From contig JACRII010000122.1 in assembly GCA_016235875.1 (NCBI GenBank), positions 1 through 45,211 of the forward strand: a DNA stretch of 45,211 nt, in the 5' to 3' direction. The notes beneath the pieces are model-generated. The model ran no database searches. It was not told where the DNA came from and worked only from the letters and a program-made list of their open reading frames with translations. The DNA is from Planctomycetota bacterium. GTDB taxonomy: Bacteria > Planctomycetota > Brocadiia > Brocadiales > Brocadiaceae. Below are positions 33,156 to 41,849 of the stretch, piece by piece (the stretch's first letter is position 1; every line of letters starts with the position of its first letter). The position numbers were made by a program, and so were the translations under genes.

Positions 33156-33914
33156 ATGCAAAGCATACTTAAACGGACAATGTTTTATATCCTTTTTATA
33201 GGAATTTGGGAAGGGTTGTTCAGGTTAGGGATATGGCCGGAATACGTCCTTCCTTCTCCCGTTTCGGTTTTTAAAACGTTGGTTCATGGATTCCAAAATC
33301 ATACCTTCCTCATCGGTATCGCAATCAGCATGAAGAGAATTGCCATCGGTTACGGGATTTCTATTGTCGTTGGCATTTTTCTGGGTTTGCTTATCGGCAG
33401 GGTTCGTCTCTTCGAAGAAACGCTGGGTTCGTTTTTTACCGGTTTGCAAACATTACCGACAATTTGCTGGTTGCCCCTTTCATTGCTCTGGTTTGGTCTG
33501 AATGACAGATCTATCATATTTCTGGTTTTTATGGGCGCAGTACTTTCAATTACGATTGCAACGGATGCTGGCGTGAAAAGCGTACCGTCACTCTATATTC
33601 GTGCTGCAAAAACTATGGGAGCAAAGGGATGGAAGCTGTATCTTGAAGTAATTATTCCCGCTGCCCTTCCGCATATCATTACGGGGATGAAACAAGGCTG
33701 GTCTTTTGCCTGGCGTTCGCTCATGGCGGGCGAATTATTAATTGTATGTTTGGGATTAGGACATCTTATGATGATTGGGCGGGAGCTAAATGACATGAGC
33801 CAGGTCATCGCCGTGATGATTGTAATTATCATAATCGGTATTCTGGTCGATAGGCTATTTTTTGTAAAGGTAGAACAACGTATTCGTGAACGTTGGGGGC
33901 TGGTCAAGGGGTAA
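33156..33914 (+). CDS. ABC-importer permease, nitrate/sulfonate/taurine type
   Basis: 252 residues from ATG at 33156, with GGAGGAGG upstream; the frame is open from 33135. About six transmembrane helices. LPSPVSVFKTL at the start, the coupling-loop EAA motif AAKTMGAKGWKLYLEVIIPAALPHI, and a final charged tail mark the SsuC/TauC/NrtB family. It works with the two preceding proteins. Substrate unassigned. Confidence 0.9.
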   Translation: MQSILKRTMFYILFIGIWEGLFRLGIWPEYVLPSPVSVFKTLVHGFQNHTFLIGIAISMKRIAIGYGISIVVGIFLGLLIGRVRLFEETLGSFFTGLQTLPTICWLPLSLLWFGLNDRSIIFLVFMGAVLSITIATDAGVKSVPSLYIRAAKTMGAKGWKLYLEVIIPAALPHIITGMKQGWSFAWRSLMAGELLIVCLGLGHLMMIGRELNDMSQVIAVMIVIIIIGILVDRLFFVKVEQRIRERWGLVKG

Positions 33915-34234
33915 AATTTACGAATTACGATTTTAGACTTCGTCGTGACGGTTCGATAGACTCACCATGCACGGCGCAGCATCCTGAGTTCATCGAAGGA
34001 TCAGTCGAACGATTTACGATTTTTCGATTTTTACCTGTAATTGTCATTTCGACCCCTTCGTATTTGTCATTCCTTCGCCTTGTGTCATTCTGAGGAAAAG
34101 CCGAAGAATCTTAAGGTTCGGGACGACGTCTGAACGAATCTTTTTTTTCTCAGGTTAGGGAGTAAACAGGTAGAAATTGTTTCCCGTTTGATCCGTTTCC
34201 TCCGTGTACAATGCGTCCTTTGCGGTGCATTACA
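33915..34234. other. Gene-free region with dispersed repeat fragments
   Basis: No gene supported. Near 34040-34125 are GTCATT-CGA/TCATTCTGAGG and GAAGAATCTTAAGG segments that look like halves of REP-like elements such as that at 6089-6155. Near 33960-34015, GTTCGATAGACTC and ATCGAAGGATCAGTCGAAC form an imperfect inverted pair. Confidence 0.45.
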
Positions 34235-34432
34235 CTAACATTCCATATCAACTTCCACCGGCAGTTCCATATTTTGCATTGACGCCTGAACCAGTGCTTC
34301 CCGGTCGATTTCATCTTCTGGCTGCTTAATCCGATCTGCGTTTCTTTCAACAAATCGTACACCTTCACCTTTGTATTTCTTCTTTAAAATCTCGCATTTT
34401 GGGCAGTTTTCGGCTGTATATATGTATTTCAC
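34235..34432 (-). CDS. Small glutaredoxin/thioredoxin-fold protein with CPKC motif
   Basis: 65 residues. KYIYTAENCPKCEILKKKYKGEGV matches the beta-alpha opening of glutaredoxin-like NrdH proteins, with the dithiol C-P-K-C at 10-13. NMELPVEVDMEC could supply the cis-proline segment, though the protein is shorter than standard glutaredoxins and the C-terminal GG motif is absent. The start is GTG at 34430-34432 with AAAGGGAGAA upstream. It is convergent with the ABC operon. Function: probable thiol-disulfide exchange; partner unknown. Confidence 0.6.
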   Translation of the reverse strand: MKYIYTAENCPKCEILKKKYKGEGVRFVERNADRIKQPEDEIDREALVQASMQNMELPVEVDMEC

Positions 34433-34928
34433 GATAAGTTTCTCCCTTTAGATAAAAAAAAATTGTAAATCCGAAATCGCAAATCTAAAATTTTAGCTCA
34501 GCTATTCTACAAAAAGGAAAGATTCTTTCAAGAACAATTTTATTTGTAAAAATTCAGTTTAAAGCATGCTGTCGTAATAAAACGCGCCTCCGGCTCCTCT
34601 CCCCACTTTCGTGAGGACATGTTTCTAGAGAGGAGAGCAGAAATCCCCTCTAAAAAGAGGGGGTTGAGGGGTGTATTGATTTGATACCATCAATTGCTTT
34701 GGCTTTCCACGGACTCACATCAAACATAATTTTAAAGACAGAGCATATATTCTTTCGTGTTAAGATAAAGGTTATTTTGGTTGCGGAGGCATTTCGTTTG
34801 GAGTAGAATCTCAATTAAAGCCAGGCTGAAGTATCCTTGTTGTCGTTGGGAAAGAATATGTGAGTTGTAACTCACATTTGAAGTGCAAAATCCCATTGTT
34901 TTGTCGTGCAGTAAAGGATCTTCCCGTC
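34433..34928. other. Gene-free region upstream of the CRISPR-Cas locus
   Basis: No gene is seen. Purine/pyrimidine palindromes CTCCTCTCC.../AGAGAGGAGAG and CCCCTC/GAGGGG lie at about 34595-34680. A sharp palindrome at 34858-34877 is listed separately. The region ends at a frameshifted cas3-like relic. Confidence 0.5.
34858..34877 (+). promoter_or_regulatory. Perfect palindrome, possible operator upstream of the cas genes
   Basis: ATGTGAGTT and AACTCACAT are exact 9-bp inverted repeats around GT. The size and symmetry fit a dimeric regulator site. It lies about 50 bp before the cas3-like relic and 280 bp before cas3. Confidence 0.4.
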
Positions 34929-35127
34929 ATGAAACAATTCTACGCCCATTCCACTAATTCACAAGGTCAGAGACACAGACTAGATAATCATTTAAAAAGT
35001 ACGGCTGAAAGGGGCGGCTGATATGACTAAAGAATTCGGCTGTTCAAGGTGGGGATGGTTAGCTGGGCTATGGCATGACCTTGGTAAATATTCCAAAGAC
35101 TTTCAGGAAATAATGAAGCGAAGGTAA
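34929..35127 (+). pseudogene. Relic of a second cas3 (N-terminal HD region), frameshifted and truncated
   Basis: From ATG at 34929 the reading MKQFYAHSTNSQGQRHRLDN...STAERGG ends at TGA 35019-35021. One base out of frame, MTKEFGCSRWGWLAGLWHDLGKYSKDFQ runs from 35023 to TAA 35125-35127. Removing one G from the run at 35011-35014 joins them into a single reading. It has YAHS and LAGLWHDLGKYSKDFQ, matching YAHS and LAGLLHDIGKYRKEFQ of the intact Cas3 that follows. It therefore looks like the start of another Cas3 HD nuclease. Only about 65 codons survive. Confidence 0.7.
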
Positions 35128-35157
35128 ATTGCATAAATAAAAAGAGGTAGAGGCTGT

Positions 35158-37461
35158 ATGAAACCAATTTTTTATGCGCATAGTTTAGAAGGTAGAGAAA
35201 GTAGAAAAGGTAGGCCGGAAAATGAGTGGCAGATGCTGGATGTACATCTTACGGAAGTCGCTGATCTGGCTGCGAAGTTTGCCAAAGCGATACTGCCAAA
35301 TGAGAAATTGTTTGCCGAATTGGCAAAACTTGCCGGATTGTTGCACGATATAGGTAAATATCGTAAGGAGTTTCAGGAGTATTTAAGAAAAGAGCGGCAG
35401 GGCGGAGTAGATACAGCTCATGCAGTATATGGTGCAGGCAAGGCTTTATTTGAGCATGAGTCTTTAGCGGCAACATTTGCGGTTGCTGGACACCATGCTG
35501 GTTTATATGACGCCGCAGATTTAGCCCTGTTGGTTAATGGCAAAAAATATAATGTTCGCGACAGGATTAAGGAGATTTTAAACCATACTGCTGAAAAGAT
35601 CAAAGCATTTGAATTTAAGGAAGTATCTTCGGATAACGACTCGCAAGAGGCAAGATTTCGTTATGAAATTTTGATTCGCATGTTATTTTCGTTGCTTGTT
35701 GATGCTGATCGGTTGAATACAGAAGAGTGGGAAAAGCGACAGCTATTTGGTTCGCAATGGAAGAGAAAAATAGTGCCGTTTGAACCTCGTAGTTTATTGC
35801 AAAAATTGCAGGAAGAACGTGCGAAAAAAAGCGCTACGACTAAAAATGCTGAGATCAAAGAATTGCGCAACGGCATTTTTGAAACATGTCTCAACAAAGG
35901 CGAAAAATCGCCGCAAGGTTTTTTTTCATTGACAGTGCCGACTGGTGGAGGTAAGACGCTTTCGTCAATGGAATTTGCTTTAGCGCATGCCAGACAACAT
36001 AATTTACGCAGAGTGATTGTTGTTATTCCGTATTTATCAATTATCGAACAAAATGCCAAAGAATATCGTGATATTTTTGGGAAAGAAAATGTACTTGAAC
36101 ATCATTCAGCCGTTGATATTCCGCGTTCTGATATTGACCCTGTTCAAGCGCAGGATATTGAAAAGGCTATGGAAAATTGGGATATTCCTATTGTCGTTAC
36201 CACCTCGGTTCAGTTTATTGAAACACTTTTTTCCGCGTCGCCCGCTCAGGCGCGTAAGCTTCATAATATTGCGCAGAGCGTTGTGATATTTGATGAAGTG
36301 CAAACGTTACCCACACATTTGCTTGAGCCGTTGCTTGATGTTTTACGGGAATTAAAAAACCGTTATGGTGTAAGTTTTGTTTTTTGTTCCGCGACTCAAC
36401 CGGCATTTAAAAAGACAACCAATCTGAAAAATGGTTTTATTGATGACGAGATTATAGAGATAGCTCCTAAGCCGGATATTTTGTATAAATCATTGCAAAG
36501 GGTCAAATATACGGTTGAGCGGTTTGATTCGCTGTGGACTTGGCAAGACGTTACACAAAAAATGATTAAGCATAATCAGGTTTTATGTATTCTTAATTTG
36601 CGCAGACAGGCTTATGAATTGTTGGTCGCGATACGGAAAAACCTTGAGGAGAGATACAGTTCTAGTGATTTGGATGAAAGTGTTTTTCATCTTTCTTCTG
36701 CCATGTGTCCGGCTCATCGTCTGGATAGAATTAATATCATAAAGGATCGTCTCAAGACTGGTAATCCATGTTGGGTTATTTCTACGCAACTGATAGAGGC
36801 GGGGGTGGACATTGATTTTCCGGTAGTTTTCCGGGCTATGGGGCCGCTTGATTCGATTGTGCAATCGGCAGGGCGATGCAATCGTGAAGGTCTTCTTGTT
36901 GATGAAAATGGCAAACCGCGATTAGGCGAGGTGGTAGTTTTTAATCCTCATGATGGTGGATTGCCTCCGGGGATTTATAGCACTGCTACCAATATAACAG
37001 TGGCACATCTCGACATTACTCGGCTGGCAACGGACCCCAAATTATTTAAAGAATATTTTACCGAACTGTATCAAGTCACTCCAACTGATTATCAGCGTAG
37101 AGGAAGTCATACCATTCAACACGAACGTGCTGAGTTTAATTTTCGCAAGGTTGACAGTATGGCTAGGGTAATAAAAGATGATACAATAACAGTTGTTGTT
37201 CCATACGGGAAAGCCACAGATATTATTGCGCGAATTAGAAAAGGACAATCGTTTGACCGTGAAGATATAAGGTCTCTGCAGAGATATATGGTTAATCTGC
37301 GGAAAGGGTTTCATTCGGACTATGAGAAGTTAAAGAGCGCATTAACGCCGTTAATACCAGAGCGTCTTGAGATACCGGTGTTAAACAAATTGTTCTATGA
37401 TATAAAAACCCATAGAGGGGTGGTTGTAGAAAATCTACCACCAGAGGAGTTAATGATATGA
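35158..37461 (+). CDS. cas3: CRISPR-associated helicase/nuclease Cas3, type I-C
   Basis: 767 residues. An N-terminal HD nuclease domain (YAHS, LAGLLHDIGKYRKEF, FAVAGHHAGLYDA; about 1-210) precedes an SF2 helicase: Walker A VPTGGGKT near 260, IFDEVQTLP as the DEAD-type box, VFCSATQPAF as motif III, and SAGRCNREG as motif VI. It is recruited by Cascade to unwind and shred target DNA. The sequence fits the I-C subtype given cas5c and cas8c downstream. The stop overlaps the cas5c start (ATGA), showing a tight operon. No ribosome-binding site anomaly: GAGGTAGAGG precedes the ATG. Confidence 0.95.
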   Translation: MKPIFYAHSLEGRESRKGRPENEWQMLDVHLTEVADLAAKFAKAILPNEKLFAELAKLAGLLHDIGKYRKEFQEYLRKERQGGVDTAHAVYGAGKALFEHESLAATFAVAGHHAGLYDAADLALLVNGKKYNVRDRIKEILNHTAEKIKAFEFKEVSSDNDSQEARFRYEILIRMLFSLLVDADRLNTEEWEKRQLFGSQWKRKIVPFEPRSLLQKLQEERAKKSATTKNAEIKELRNGIFETCLNKGEKSPQGFFSLTVPTGGGKTLSSMEFALAHARQHNLRRVIVVIPYLSIIEQNAKEYRDIFGKENVLEHHSAVDIPRSDIDPVQAQDIEKAMENWDIPIVVTTSVQFIETLFSASPAQARKLHNIAQSVVIFDEVQTLPTHLLEPLLDVLRELKNRYGVSFVFCSATQPAFKKTTNLKNGFIDDEIIEIAPKPDILYKSLQRVKYTVERFDSLWTWQDVTQKMIKHNQVLCILNLRRQAYELLVAIRKNLEERYSSSDLDESVFHLSSAMCPAHRLDRINIIKDRLKTGNPCWVISTQLIEAGVDIDFPVVFRAMGPLDSIVQSAGRCNREGLLVDENGKPRLGEVVVFNPHDGGLPPGIYSTATNITVAHLDITRLATDPKLFKEYFTELYQVTPTDYQRRGSHTIQHERAEFNFRKVDSMARVIKDDTITVVVPYGKATDIIARIRKGQSFDREDIRSLQRYMVNLRKGFHSDYEKLKSALTPLIPERLEIPVLNKLFYDIKTHRGVVVENLPPEELMI

Positions 37462-38183
37462 GACAACAAAACAAAATTACTGTTCGTGTGTGGGGAGATT
37501 ACGCATGTTTTACCCGGCCGGAAATGAAGGTTGAACGGGTAAGTTACCCAGTATGTACGCCTTCCGCCGCGAGAGGCGTGCTTGAAGCAATTTTTTGGGA
37601 GCCGGAAATACATTACATTATTGATAGTATTGCAGTGATTAAAAAAGGCAGGTGGTTTAGTTTCAGGAGGAATGAAGTTAAAGACATTGTAAGCATAAAT
37701 GAAGCCTTTTCTTGGATGATTGGTAGGCAGAAAGTGAAATACATTGAGGCAAGTCATAAGGATGTGCGTGCTCAACGTAATATGCTTGCGCTCGCTGATG
37801 TTGAATATCTGATAACCGCAGAAATTTGTCCGACCAAAAAGCACAGCAAACACCCACTTAATGTTTACATCGAAGAAGTGCAGAGGCGAGCGCGTAAGGG
37901 CAAATGTTATCATCGGCCCGGATTGGGATGCCGCGAATTCGCCGCTGATTTTGATTGGGTTGAGAATCCGTCTGAAATAAAGCTCACCAATTGGCAGGAA
38001 GAAGATTTAGGTATTATGTTGTATGACGTTTTTGATCCTTCAAAGCGAAGCGCCTCCGATGAAGAAAATCTGCATGTTAAGCCTATGCCGGTATTCTTTC
38101 ACGCAAAAATTAAAGATGCCGTTATGGATTGTCATCCTGATCGGATAACTGTATTGCGGCCTCAGATAAAGGGGGTGGAGTGA
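37458..38183 (+). CDS. cas5c: Cas5c (Cas5d), crRNA-processing endoribonuclease of type I-C
   Basis: 241 residues. In type I-C, Cas5c replaces Cas6: it cuts the pre-crRNA repeat and stays on the 5' handle in Cascade. Seen here: the N-terminal RRM-like strand ITVRVWGDYACFTRPEMKVERVSYPVCTPSAARG (split signature), EAIFWEPEIHY, QRNMLALADVEYLITAEI and the C-terminal GCREFAADF. It overlaps cas3 by 4 bp and cas8c by 1-4 bp. Confidence 0.92.
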   Translation: MRQQNKITVRVWGDYACFTRPEMKVERVSYPVCTPSAARGVLEAIFWEPEIHYIIDSIAVIKKGRWFSFRRNEVKDIVSINEAFSWMIGRQKVKYIEASHKDVRAQRNMLALADVEYLITAEICPTKKHSKHPLNVYIEEVQRRARKGKCYHRPGLGCREFAADFDWVENPSEIKLTNWQEEDLGIMLYDVFDPSKRSASDEENLHVKPMPVFFHAKIKDAVMDCHPDRITVLRPQIKGVE

Positions 38184-40141
38184 TGCTGTTACAATCTCTT
38201 TATGAATTTGCAAAAAATATAAAAACACGGTATGGAGATTTGCTGATTAATTCGGCTGAATTTGAAAGCCGCTATGTTGCTTGGCTTATACATATAGACG
38301 AGAATGGCGTTTTTAAGGGTTTTATACCGTTAATAACTGACGAGGACTTCGGAAAATTATTCGATAAGTTACCACGTACATTAGAGCCTAAAGATAGCGG
38401 TACTGTGGCGGAGTTTCTTGTTGAAGATATATTGACTATTTTTGGGATAGGTGAGTCACCATCAAAGTCCATTAAAGATAAAGCGCAAGCTAAACATGAA
38501 AATTTTTGGCAACGAATTCATGATGCTGCAAATGAGTTAAATAATCGAGAGTTGAAAATTCTTCTGAAATGGAAGGAAAACATTAAAGGCCATCCAGTTA
38601 TTCCGAACTTGGTTTATGAAAAGTATAAAAAACCCGGCAGCCGGGGAGAGGGCAAAGAACAATGGATTGTTGTTTTACCAAGCGGAGAGAAAATGCCGCT
38701 TTTTTTTCGGCAAAACGCTTCGATCGATGCAACTATTAAAGTTGGGAATGTTCTACCTATTGAAGATGAAAAAGTGTTGTCGTGGTGGAGCAGTTGGTAT
38801 CAAAGGTGGCTTGGAGAAAAAGAAAATGCATGCTTTCTTGCACACGGTGGTGGCAGGGTGTGTTCTATAACAGGCGATGTAAGCGCGCCTATGTCAAATA
38901 GCCATCTGCCAAAACTTAAGAGGATTCCTGATGCTAATCCGACTGGGTCAACTATAGCAAGCGCCGAATCGGATTCGTTTCATTCTTATGGACTTTCTGA
39001 ACAACAGGAGAAGATACCGGGTTCTAAGTCAGCGCCCGATGCGAGCTATACAAGCGTATCGGTAAAAGGCGCTATTGCATACTGTAATGCGCTTAACTAT
39101 CTTCTTCGTGATGATAACTATCATATTTCTGTTGGTCCTGTAGTCTTTTGTTTTTGGTGTAAGAGAAGCTTAAAAATACCTGGTTTGATAGGCCAAATTT
39201 TTAACAATGCCTACCCCGAACATGTAAAAAGTTTGCTGGGGTCACAATTTGCCGGAATAGAACCGCCGGAAGTATTGCGGCAAGAACATTTGTATACGTT
39301 AGCATTATCAGGAAATGCAGGGCGTGCAATGGTAAAGCAGTGGATAGATCAAACATTAGACGATGCTACAAAAAACTTAAATCAATGGTGGCAGGATGTG
39401 CAGGTTATACCTTTTTATTCAAGTGTTGCTAAAAAGATGAAAAAGTCCAATGTGAAAGGGAGTCCTCTATCACCCTACAGGATGTATGCTTTGGCGGAAA
39501 CAACCCTTCGGCGTAGTAAAAACCGTAAAAATGAAAAGTTGGTTGGCGATAGAGTTATTCAACTTTACTTAGCGGCTTTGAAAGGAAGTTCGTTGCCGAT
39601 CATATTATTAAAACCGATTCTTGATGAGTTTCAAAGTGCTTTAGTAAAAGAAAGTGAAGAAGAGAGAACATATCCTTTCAGTACATCGCGTTTTGCACTA
39701 ATCAAGTTAATTTTATTAAGAAATCCAAACAAAAAGGAGGACGAGTTTATGCCAACGTACGAATTAGCAGATACGCCAGATCCGGCGTATAATCTTGGGA
39801 GGGTATTAGCTGTTTTCGAGAATCTGCAGGACAAGTATCACAATTATGAACGAAAAGGAGCGGGTATTGTTGAACGTTATTATGGCACAGCTTCTTCTGC
39901 GCCGGCTTCATCTTTCCCTTTATTATGCCGGTTGGCAAGGCATCATTTATCCAAGTTGAAAAAAGGAGAAGAAAAAGACAAAAAAGCTGCGGATGCAATT
40001 GAAAAAGATATCACCGAAATTTTCAGTAAATTTCAGCCGACCACTACTGGACAGCCGCCTGTCTTTCCACGCATTTTAACTCTTGAAGAACAAGGTAAAT
40101 TTGCTTTGGGATTTTATCAACAGAAGGCGAAACCGCGTTAA
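38183..40141 (+). CDS. cas8c: Cas8c (Csd1), large Cascade subunit of type I-C
   Basis: 652 residues from ATG at 38183 (GTG at 38180 is an alternative; GGGGGTGGAG precedes both). The large subunit recognises the PAM and holds Cascade together. LQSLYEFAKNI at the N-terminus is typical, as are FLAHGGGRVCSITGD and GAIAYCNALNYLLRDD in the middle. In the family the C-terminal helical part is also made separately as Cas11c; this gene contains a clear internal start for that (next entry). It follows cas5c in a stop/start overlap and is separated by 51 bp from cas7c. Confidence 0.92.
   Translation: MLLQSLYEFAKNIKTRYGDLLINSAEFESRYVAWLIHIDENGVFKGFIPLITDEDFGKLFDKLPRTLEPKDSGTVAEFLVEDILTIFGIGESPSKSIKDKAQAKHENFWQRIHDAANELNNRELKILLKWKENIKGHPVIPNLVYEKYKKPGSRGEGKEQWIVVLPSGEKMPLFFRQNASIDATIKVGNVLPIEDEKVLSWWSSWYQRWLGEKENACFLAHGGGRVCSITGDVSAPMSNSHLPKLKRIPDANPTGSTIASAESDSFHSYGLSEQQEKIPGSKSAPDASYTSVSVKGAIAYCNALNYLLRDDNYHISVGPVVFCFWCKRSLKIPGLIGQIFNNAYPEHVKSLLGSQFAGIEPPEVLRQEHLYTLALSGNAGRAMVKQWIDQTLDDATKNLNQWWQDVQVIPFYSSVAKKMKKSNVKGSPLSPYRMYALAETTLRRSKNRKNEKLVGDRVIQLYLAALKGSSLPIILLKPILDEFQSALVKESEEERTYPFSTSRFALIKLILLRNPNKKEDEFMPTYELADTPDPAYNLGRVLAVFENLQDKYHNYERKGAGIVERYYGTASSAPASSFPLLCRLARHHLSKLKKGEEKDKKAADAIEKDITEIFSKFQPTTTGQPPVFPRILTLEEQGKFALGFYQQKAKPR
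39749..40141 (+). CDS. cas11c: Cas11c small subunit, translated from an internal start within cas8c
   Basis: Inside cas8c and in the same frame, AAGGAGG at 39734-39740 lies 8 bases before ATG 39749, a far better ribosome-binding site than the codons require. The product would be 130 residues: MPTYELADTPDPAYNLGRVLAVF, a helical region and the shared C-terminus. Established work on type I-C systems shows that the small subunit is made independently from the 3' part of cas8c and binds the Cascade belly. I infer the same here from position, frame, size and ribosome-binding site. Confidence 0.75.
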   Translation: MPTYELADTPDPAYNLGRVLAVFENLQDKYHNYERKGAGIVERYYGTASSAPASSFPLLCRLARHHLSKLKKGEEKDKKAADAIEKDITEIFSKFQPTTTGQPPVFPRILTLEEQGKFALGFYQQKAKPR

Positions 40142-40192
40142 CAGATGGGCAGAGTGCAGAAAATAATCTTACCAATTTAAAGGAGGTCTAAT

Positions 40193-41194
40193 ATGTCTAT
40201 CATTACCAATCGCCACGATGTCCTATTTTTGTTTGATGTTGTCAACGGAAATCCTAACGGAGATCCCGACGCGGGCAATCTGCCTCGCATTGATCCAACA
40301 ACCAATAAAGGATTGGTCTCGGATGTTTGCTTGAAGCGGAAAATCAGGAATTTTGTAATTGAATTTCCGTCCAATACAGAGAACATAGGTAACAGTGAAG
40401 AAAGCAATAGGTTCAATATTCTTGTTAAGCAAGGTAATATTATCAACAATGAATTGGATACAGCCATAAAGCAGAGTACGGAAAGATTGCCGAAAGATAA
40501 AAATAAAGATAAGGATAAAGCTGAAGCGGCCATGAAATGGTTGTGCCGTGAATTTTATGATATTCGGACATTTGGCGGGGTGCTATCAACAGGAGAAGAT
40601 GTTCTTAAGGGTTCAGCATATGGACAGGTGCGTGGGCCGGTTCAGTTTACCTTTGGACAATCAGTACATGCAATTACACCATTAGAGATTTCTGTTACGC
40701 GTTGCGCTGTTACTAAGCCTGAAGATGAAAAAAAAGAGCGTACTATGGGTAATAAGCATATCGTTCCATATGCCTTATATGTTGGTAAAGTGTTTATTTC
40801 TCCGGCGTTCGCCGAGAAAACAGGATTTACAGAGGAGGATTTAAATGTCTTTTTCGAAGCATTATCGCATATGTTTGATCAGGATCAGTCAGCGGCGCGT
40901 CCTGAGATGAATGTGCGAGGCATATTTGATTTTGAACATGTTGGAACGCAAGCGGATAAAAACGCTGAACAGAATAAGCGGGAAGCAAGACTTGGGTGTT
41001 GCCACGCGTACAAGCTTTTTGATGGTGTTAAGATTGATTTAAGCGAGGATGCGAAAAAGAAAGGGAAAACATATCCTGAATCATTTGGAGATTATGTAAT
41101 TAAATCTGAGTGGAGTGATACTACCTTACCAAAGGGCGTAAAATTACATCTTCGGCATGAAGGAAAAACAATACCCGCAAATGATAGGAAATAA
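40193..41194 (+). CDS. cas7c: Cas7c (Csd2), Cascade backbone subunit of type I-C
   Basis: 333 residues. Copies of this RRM-fold protein coat the crRNA spacer. FLFDVVNGNPNGDPDAGNLPRIDP is the split family start; VCLKRKIRNFV, DIRTFGGVLSTG and VRGPVQFTFGQSVHAITPLEIS are highly typical of Csd2. AAAGGAGG before the ATG at 40193 gives strong translation, which matches the multi-copy need. It overlaps the cas4 reading by 38 bp. Confidence 0.95.
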   Translation: MSIITNRHDVLFLFDVVNGNPNGDPDAGNLPRIDPTTNKGLVSDVCLKRKIRNFVIEFPSNTENIGNSEESNRFNILVKQGNIINNELDTAIKQSTERLPKDKNKDKDKAEAAMKWLCREFYDIRTFGGVLSTGEDVLKGSAYGQVRGPVQFTFGQSVHAITPLEISVTRCAVTKPEDEKKERTMGNKHIVPYALYVGKVFISPAFAEKTGFTEEDLNVFFEALSHMFDQDQSAARPEMNVRGIFDFEHVGTQADKNAEQNKREARLGCCHAYKLFDGVKIDLSEDAKKKGKTYPESFGDYVIKSEWSDTTLPKGVKLHLRHEGKTIPANDRK

Positions 41195-41849
41195 ATTTTA
41201 TTCAGAAGATGACCTGATTCCTATTTCTGCACTTGCAGATTTCACTTTCTGCGAACGCCGGGCGGCATTGCATTTTATTGAGCGTATATGGGAAGACAAT
41301 GTATTTACCGCTGAAGGGACTATTCTTCATGAGCGAGTTGATGACGCATCTGCTTCGGAAGTACGTGGAAATGTGCGTATAGCCCGTAGTGTTTGGCTGC
41401 GTTCCCTCGTTCTTGGTCTTGTCGGCAAAGCGGATGTAGTGGAGTTTCATAAGACAGAACTCGGCGGGGTTAAACTTGAAGGTGCATCTGGTTTATGGTT
41501 GCCATTTCCTGTTGAGTATAAACGGGGGTATCTTCGCCCTGAGCGCAGTTTTGAAATTCAGCTTTGCGCTCAAGCATTGTGTCTTGAGGAAATGTTAGGG
41601 GGAAATATTCCATCAGGCGCGATTTTTTATGGTAAAACCCGGCGGCGTATGGATGTTGTCTTTGACAAGGCTTTAAGAACGGAGACAGAGGAAGCAGCAA
41701 AGAAGGTGCATGAGCTTATTGAATCGGGAATAACGCCGAAGGCTGAGTATTCGGCAAAGTGCAAAAAGTGTTCGCTGCTTGAGCTGTGTCTTCCAAAGGC
41801 AAGCAGTAAGGCAAGTAGTTATCTGGCAAAGGCAATGGAGAAGGAATGA
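41157..41849 (+). CDS. cas4: Cas4, RecB-like exonuclease of the adaptation module
   Basis: 230 residues. Cas4 trims prespacers and selects PAM-containing ones with Cas1-Cas2. PISALADFTFCERRAALHFIE holds the first cluster cysteine, TILHERVD the histidine, FPVEYKRGYLR the RecB nuclease lysine motif, and KCKKCSLLELCLP the remaining cysteines of a 4Fe-4S cluster. A start at 41181 (MIGNKFYSEDD) is also possible; both overlap cas7c. The stop overlaps the RhuM start as ATGA. Confidence 0.93.
   Translation: MKEKQYPQMIGNKFYSEDDLIPISALADFTFCERRAALHFIERIWEDNVFTAEGTILHERVDDASASEVRGNVRIARSVWLRSLVLGLVGKADVVEFHKTELGGVKLEGASGLWLPFPVEYKRGYLRPERSFEIQLCAQALCLEEMLGGNIPSGAIFYGKTRRRMDVVFDKALRTETEEAAKKVHELIESGITPKAEYSAKCKKCSLLELCLPKASSKASSYLAKAMEKE

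Noticed and set aside
37395-37913. Minus-strand 172-residue reading
   Set aside because: It is antisense of cas3/cas5c with no motif of its own.
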